Assembly (NCBI RefSeq): GCF_037976325.1
Contig: NZ_CP150265.1
Span: forward strand, 3,343,501 to 3,407,500
Reading direction: 5' to 3'
Length of the DNA stretch: 64,000 nt
DNA from: Paenibacillus sp. FSL K6-3182
Lineage (GTDB): Bacteria > Bacillota > Bacilli > Paenibacillales > Paenibacillaceae
Shown: positions 62,015-64,000 of the stretch, piece by piece
How positions within the stretch are numbered: the first letter of the stretch is position 1
Layout: every line of letters begins with the position of its first letter
Position numbers and translations under genes: made by a program
The notes under the pieces: generated by a model
Database searches by the model: none
What the model saw: the letters and a program-made list of their open reading frames with translations, nothing else
What the model was told of the DNA's origin: nothing

Positions 62015-62809
62015 ATGAACGTATTATTTATCGGTGATATTGTAGGCAATGTAGGAAGAAGTGCGTTAAAGCGAGTACTGCCAGCACTTAAAAGTAAATA
62101 TAACCCTCATATTATTATTGCGAATGGCGAGAATGCCGCTGCTGGTCGTGGGATTACAGCAACCATTGCTAAGGAATTTTTCGAATGGGGAATCCATGGC
62201 ATAACGATGGGCAACCATACGTGGGATAATAAAGATATTTTTGAATGGATCGACGACGAGCCGCGCTTGGTTCGCCCAGCAAATTATGCAGAAGGCGCTC
62301 CTGGACAAGGCATGGCTTTTATTAAGGCTGGCGGAAAGCAGCTCGCTATTATTAACTTGCAAGGCCGCACCTTTTTACCGCCAATCGATTGTCCATTCCG
62401 CAAAGCAGACGAATTGATCGAAGAGGCAAAAGAGCAAACGAACAATATCCTTGTTGATTTTCATGCGGAAGCAACCTCGGAGAAAATCGCGATGGGATGG
62501 CATCTCGATGGCAGAGCTTCTATCGTGCTTGGCACACATACGCATGTACAAACGAATGATGATACGATCCTGCCTGGGGGCACGGCTTACATAACAGATG
62601 TTGGCATGGTTGGCCCTAAAGAAGGGGTGCTTGGCATGGAGCGAAACGCCGTTTTGCATAAATTTATTACGCAGCTGCCGGTTCGTTTTGTAGTGGATGA
62701 AGGAAAGTGGCATTTGCATGCAATCTCTGTTCAAATCGATGATGCGACGGGACAGGCACGGAAAATTGAGAAAATTCGTCTTACGGAAGATGAATGGCTT
62801 CTGATGTAA
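62015..62809 (+). CDS. ymdB: YmdB phosphodiesterase
   Basis: Calcineurin-like metallophosphoesterase of 264 residues that hydrolyses cyclic nucleotides and affects biofilm and motility decisions in B. subtilis. Metal motifs: FIGDIVGNVGR with D8, NGENAAAGRG, MGNHTWDN, VDFHAEATSEK and GTHTHVQTND. ATG 62015 with AAGGAAGTG upstream; ATG 62011 is out of frame. Co-located with rny as in most Bacillales. Confidence 0.95.
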   Translation: MNVLFIGDIVGNVGRSALKRVLPALKSKYNPHIIIANGENAAAGRGITATIAKEFFEWGIHGITMGNHTWDNKDIFEWIDDEPRLVRPANYAEGAPGQGMAFIKAGGKQLAIINLQGRTFLPPIDCPFRKADELIEEAKEQTNNILVDFHAEATSEKIAMGWHLDGRASIVLGTHTHVQTNDDTILPGGTAYITDVGMVGPKEGVLGMERNAVLHKFITQLPVRFVVDEGKWHLHAISVQIDDATGQARKIEKIRLTEDEWLLM

Positions 62810-62870
62810 TACTATGATTCTAGTGAAAGTTCTGACAATTCAGAACAGTTTGTTAATATGCGGAATAAAA

Positions 62871-62897
62871 GCAGGAATTTTTTAAACTCCCTCGAAT
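62871..62897 (+). promoter_or_regulatory. Sigma-H promoter of spoVS
   Basis: GCAGGAATT (62871-62879) and CTCGAAT (62891-62897), 11 bases apart, fit RnAGGAwww / RnnGAAT with one mismatch at the first position of the -10 element. spoVS is sigma-H dependent in B. subtilis. A small GTTCTG/CAGAAC dyad lies upstream at 62829-62846. Confidence 0.7.
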
Positions 62898-62946
62898 ACT
62901 ATTTAAAAGTGGAATCCATCCAACAGTCCAAGGGGAGGTTCTTTTT

Positions 62947-63207
62947 ATGGATGTATTAAAAGTTTCAGCAAAGTCCAATCCAAATTCCGTTGCAGGTGCG
63001 CTAGCTGGCGTTCTTCGTGAACGTGGTGGTGCGGAGCTGCAAGCCATTGGTGCTGGTGCGTTAAATCAAGCGATCAAAGCAGTTGCGATTGCTCGTGGAT
63101 TTGTCGCTCCCAGCGGGGTGGATTTAATTTGTATACCGGCTTTTACTGACATTGTTATTGATGGGGAGGATCGAACAGCAATCAAATTGATTGTTGAACC
63201 TCGGTAG
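62947..63207 (+). CDS. spoVS: Stage V sporulation protein S
   Basis: An 86-residue Alba-fold protein needed for spore coat and core progression and linked to septation control. Sequence is highly conserved: VLKVSAKSNPNSVAGALAGVLRERG, ALNQAIKAVAIARGFVAPSG, DIVIDGEDRTAIKLIVEPR. ATG 62947 after GGGGAGG. Monocistronic, with its own promoter and terminator. Confidence 0.98.
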   Translation: MDVLKVSAKSNPNSVAGALAGVLRERGGAELQAIGAGALNQAIKAVAIARGFVAPSGVDLICIPAFTDIVIDGEDRTAIKLIVEPR

Positions 63208-63261
63208 CAAGTCCAAGCGGCGTTATGGTGTAAGCCAATTGGATTAAAAAACAATCGTTCG

Positions 63262-63289
63262 CCTGTTTACGTCGTAGACAGGTTTTTTT
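63262..63289 (+). terminator. Terminator after spoVS
   Basis: CCTGTTTAC (63262-63270), loop GTC, GTAGACAGG (63274-63282; one G-U), followed by seven T residues. Confidence 0.93.
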
Positions 63290-63319
63290 GCTGCAAATTA
63301 TAAACGGTGAGGTGCGTCT

Positions 63320-64000
63320 ATGAAAGTGGTAGATTTCCATTGCGATGTGCTATGCAAACTGTTGATTGATGAAAATTTATATTTTCAAGGCAATAAGCCC
63401 GGCAAATTAGATGTTACATACGAGCGTTTAAAGGCTGCAGGAACGATCTTGCAAACTTTTGCAATCTATATTCCACAATCAATGAATGGTCGACTAGAGC
63501 CGATTTTGGAGAGTATAGATCGTTTCCACCAGATGGTATTAAGCTGCGAGGACATGGTGTGGGTAAGGACAACCCATGACTTGGATTCTTGTATTAAGGA
63601 TGGAAAAATCGGAGCATTACTGTCGCTTGAAGGTGTTGATGGTCTTCAAGGACAAATGTCGCTGCTTCGCATTATGCATCAATTAGGGATACGTGCAGCT
63701 GGAATGACATGGAATCATGCGAATTGGGCTGCGGATGGAGCGATGGAGCAGCGTGGCGGGGGCTTGACCGCAAAAGGGAAATTGCTAGTAGAAGAATGCA
63801 ATAATTTGGATATACTAATAGATGTATCACATTTATCTGAACGTGCGTTCTGGGATGTTGCTGAGCTTTCCAAGAGACCGATCCTAGCTTCTCATTCAAA
63901 TGCAAGAGCAATCTGTGATCATCCGCGAAATTTGAGGGATGCCCAAATTGAAAAAATAATTGAGATGCATGGAGTAGTAGGGGTTACTTTTGTGCCTTGG
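63320..64000 (+). CDS. Membrane (renal-type) dipeptidase, M19 family, 3' end outside window
   Basis: The first 227 codons of a zinc dipeptidase; the frame is open to the window end. Metal ligands: HxD at H7 and D9 (VDFHCD), the bridging glutamate in LLSLEGVDGL, and histidines in IDVSHLSE and ASHSNARAIC. Family members cleave dipeptides, often D-amino-acid containing ones. ATG 63320 lies after GTGAGGTG. I recall an M19 dipeptidase following spoVS in some Bacillus and Paenibacillus but not in B. subtilis, where tdh is found. Confidence 0.92.
   Translation, partial: MKVVDFHCDVLCKLLIDENLYFQGNKPGKLDVTYERLKAAGTILQTFAIYIPQSMNGRLEPILESIDRFHQMVLSCEDMVWVRTTHDLDSCIKDGKIGALLSLEGVDGLQGQMSLLRIMHQLGIRAAGMTWNHANWAADGAMEQRGGGLTAKGKLLVEECNNLDILIDVSHLSERAFWDVAELSKRPILASHSNARAICDHPRNLRDAQIEKIIEMHGVVGVTFVPW

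Overview
The window is a single, uninterrupted block of chromosomal core genes from a Gram-positive, endospore-forming, motile bacterium of the order Bacillales, most likely the Paenibacillaceae (Paenibacillus or a close relative). The evidence is gene order and content. The run flhF-flhG-cheBAWCD-sigD-swrB, rpsB-tsf-pyrH-frr-uppS-cdsA-dxr-rseP-proS-polC, rimP-nusA-infB-truB-ribF, rpsO-pnp, dpaAB-asd-dapG-dapA-rnjB, tepA-spoIIIE, ymfFHIJKM-pgsA-cinA-recA, rny-ymdB-spoVS follows the arrangement known from Bacillus subtilis. Differences include a compact EF-Ts, a short archaeal/eukaryotic-type ProRS, and extra hypothetical genes in the flagellar part. Moderate GC, strong AGGAGG-type ribosome sites and frequent GTG/TTG starts agree. 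Every gene I can support lies on the + strand. There are no rRNA or tRNA genes, insertion sequences, prophage genes or CRISPR arrays.

Layout. 1-10.6 kb: end of the flagellar/chemotaxis operon (flhF tail, flhG, cheB, cheA, cheW, cheC, cheD, an uncharacterised membrane protein, sigD, a FapA/DUF342 protein, a small disordered protein, a SwrB-like protein and a membrane protein with a YceG-type domain). 10.6-13.7 kb: translation genes rpsB, tsf, pyrH, frr. 13.7-23.7 kb: isoprenoid and lipid genes uppS, cdsA, dxr, then the site-2 protease rseP, proS and replicase polC. 23.7-32 kb: one long operon from a strong promoter: rimP, nusA, rnpM, ylxQ, infB, rbfA, nrnA, truB, ribF. 32-34.8 kb: rpsO and pnp. 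34.8-42.6 kb: a sporulation deacetylase-like gene, mlpA, dut, dipicolinate synthase dpaAB, and the lysine/diaminopimelate genes asd, dapG, dapA. 42.6-49.5 kb: rnjB behind a long structured leader, tepA, ylzJ, spoIIIE, sleB. 49.5-56.8 kb: ymfF, ymfH, ymfI (EF-P modification), ymfJ, ymfK, rodZ, yajQ, a newly noticed 47-codon ORF, pgsA. 56.8-64 kb: cinA, recA, recX, rny, ymdB, spoVS and the start of a membrane dipeptidase.

How the genes work together. Four themes are interleaved: motility and its control, translation with RNA turnover (S2, S15, EF-Ts, IF2, RRF, NusA, RimP, RbfA with PNPase, RNase J, RNase Y and NrnA), envelope and lipid synthesis (UppS, CdsA, PgsA, RseP, RodZ), and sporulation (YlxY-like, DpaAB, TepA, SpoIIIE, SleB, SpoVS). 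Promoter-like motifs for sigma-A, sigma-H, sigma-E, sigma-G and sigma-K can be read directly in front of the matching sporulation genes, so the sporulation programme is wired into an otherwise housekeeping block.

No wholly new multi-gene system is evident. The least explained signals are: four tandem ~38-bp hairpin units between the rnjB promoter and its start codon; a 47-codon ORF with its own promoter and ribosome site overlapping the pgsA start by GTGA; a strong promoter followed within about 15-20 bases by a terminator hairpin upstream of recA, which would make a ~50-nt RNA; a two-helix membrane protein between cheD and sigD; and YmfK, an ACT domain joined to a P-loop domain. All assignments come from reading the sequence and recalled family knowledge; no database search was run.
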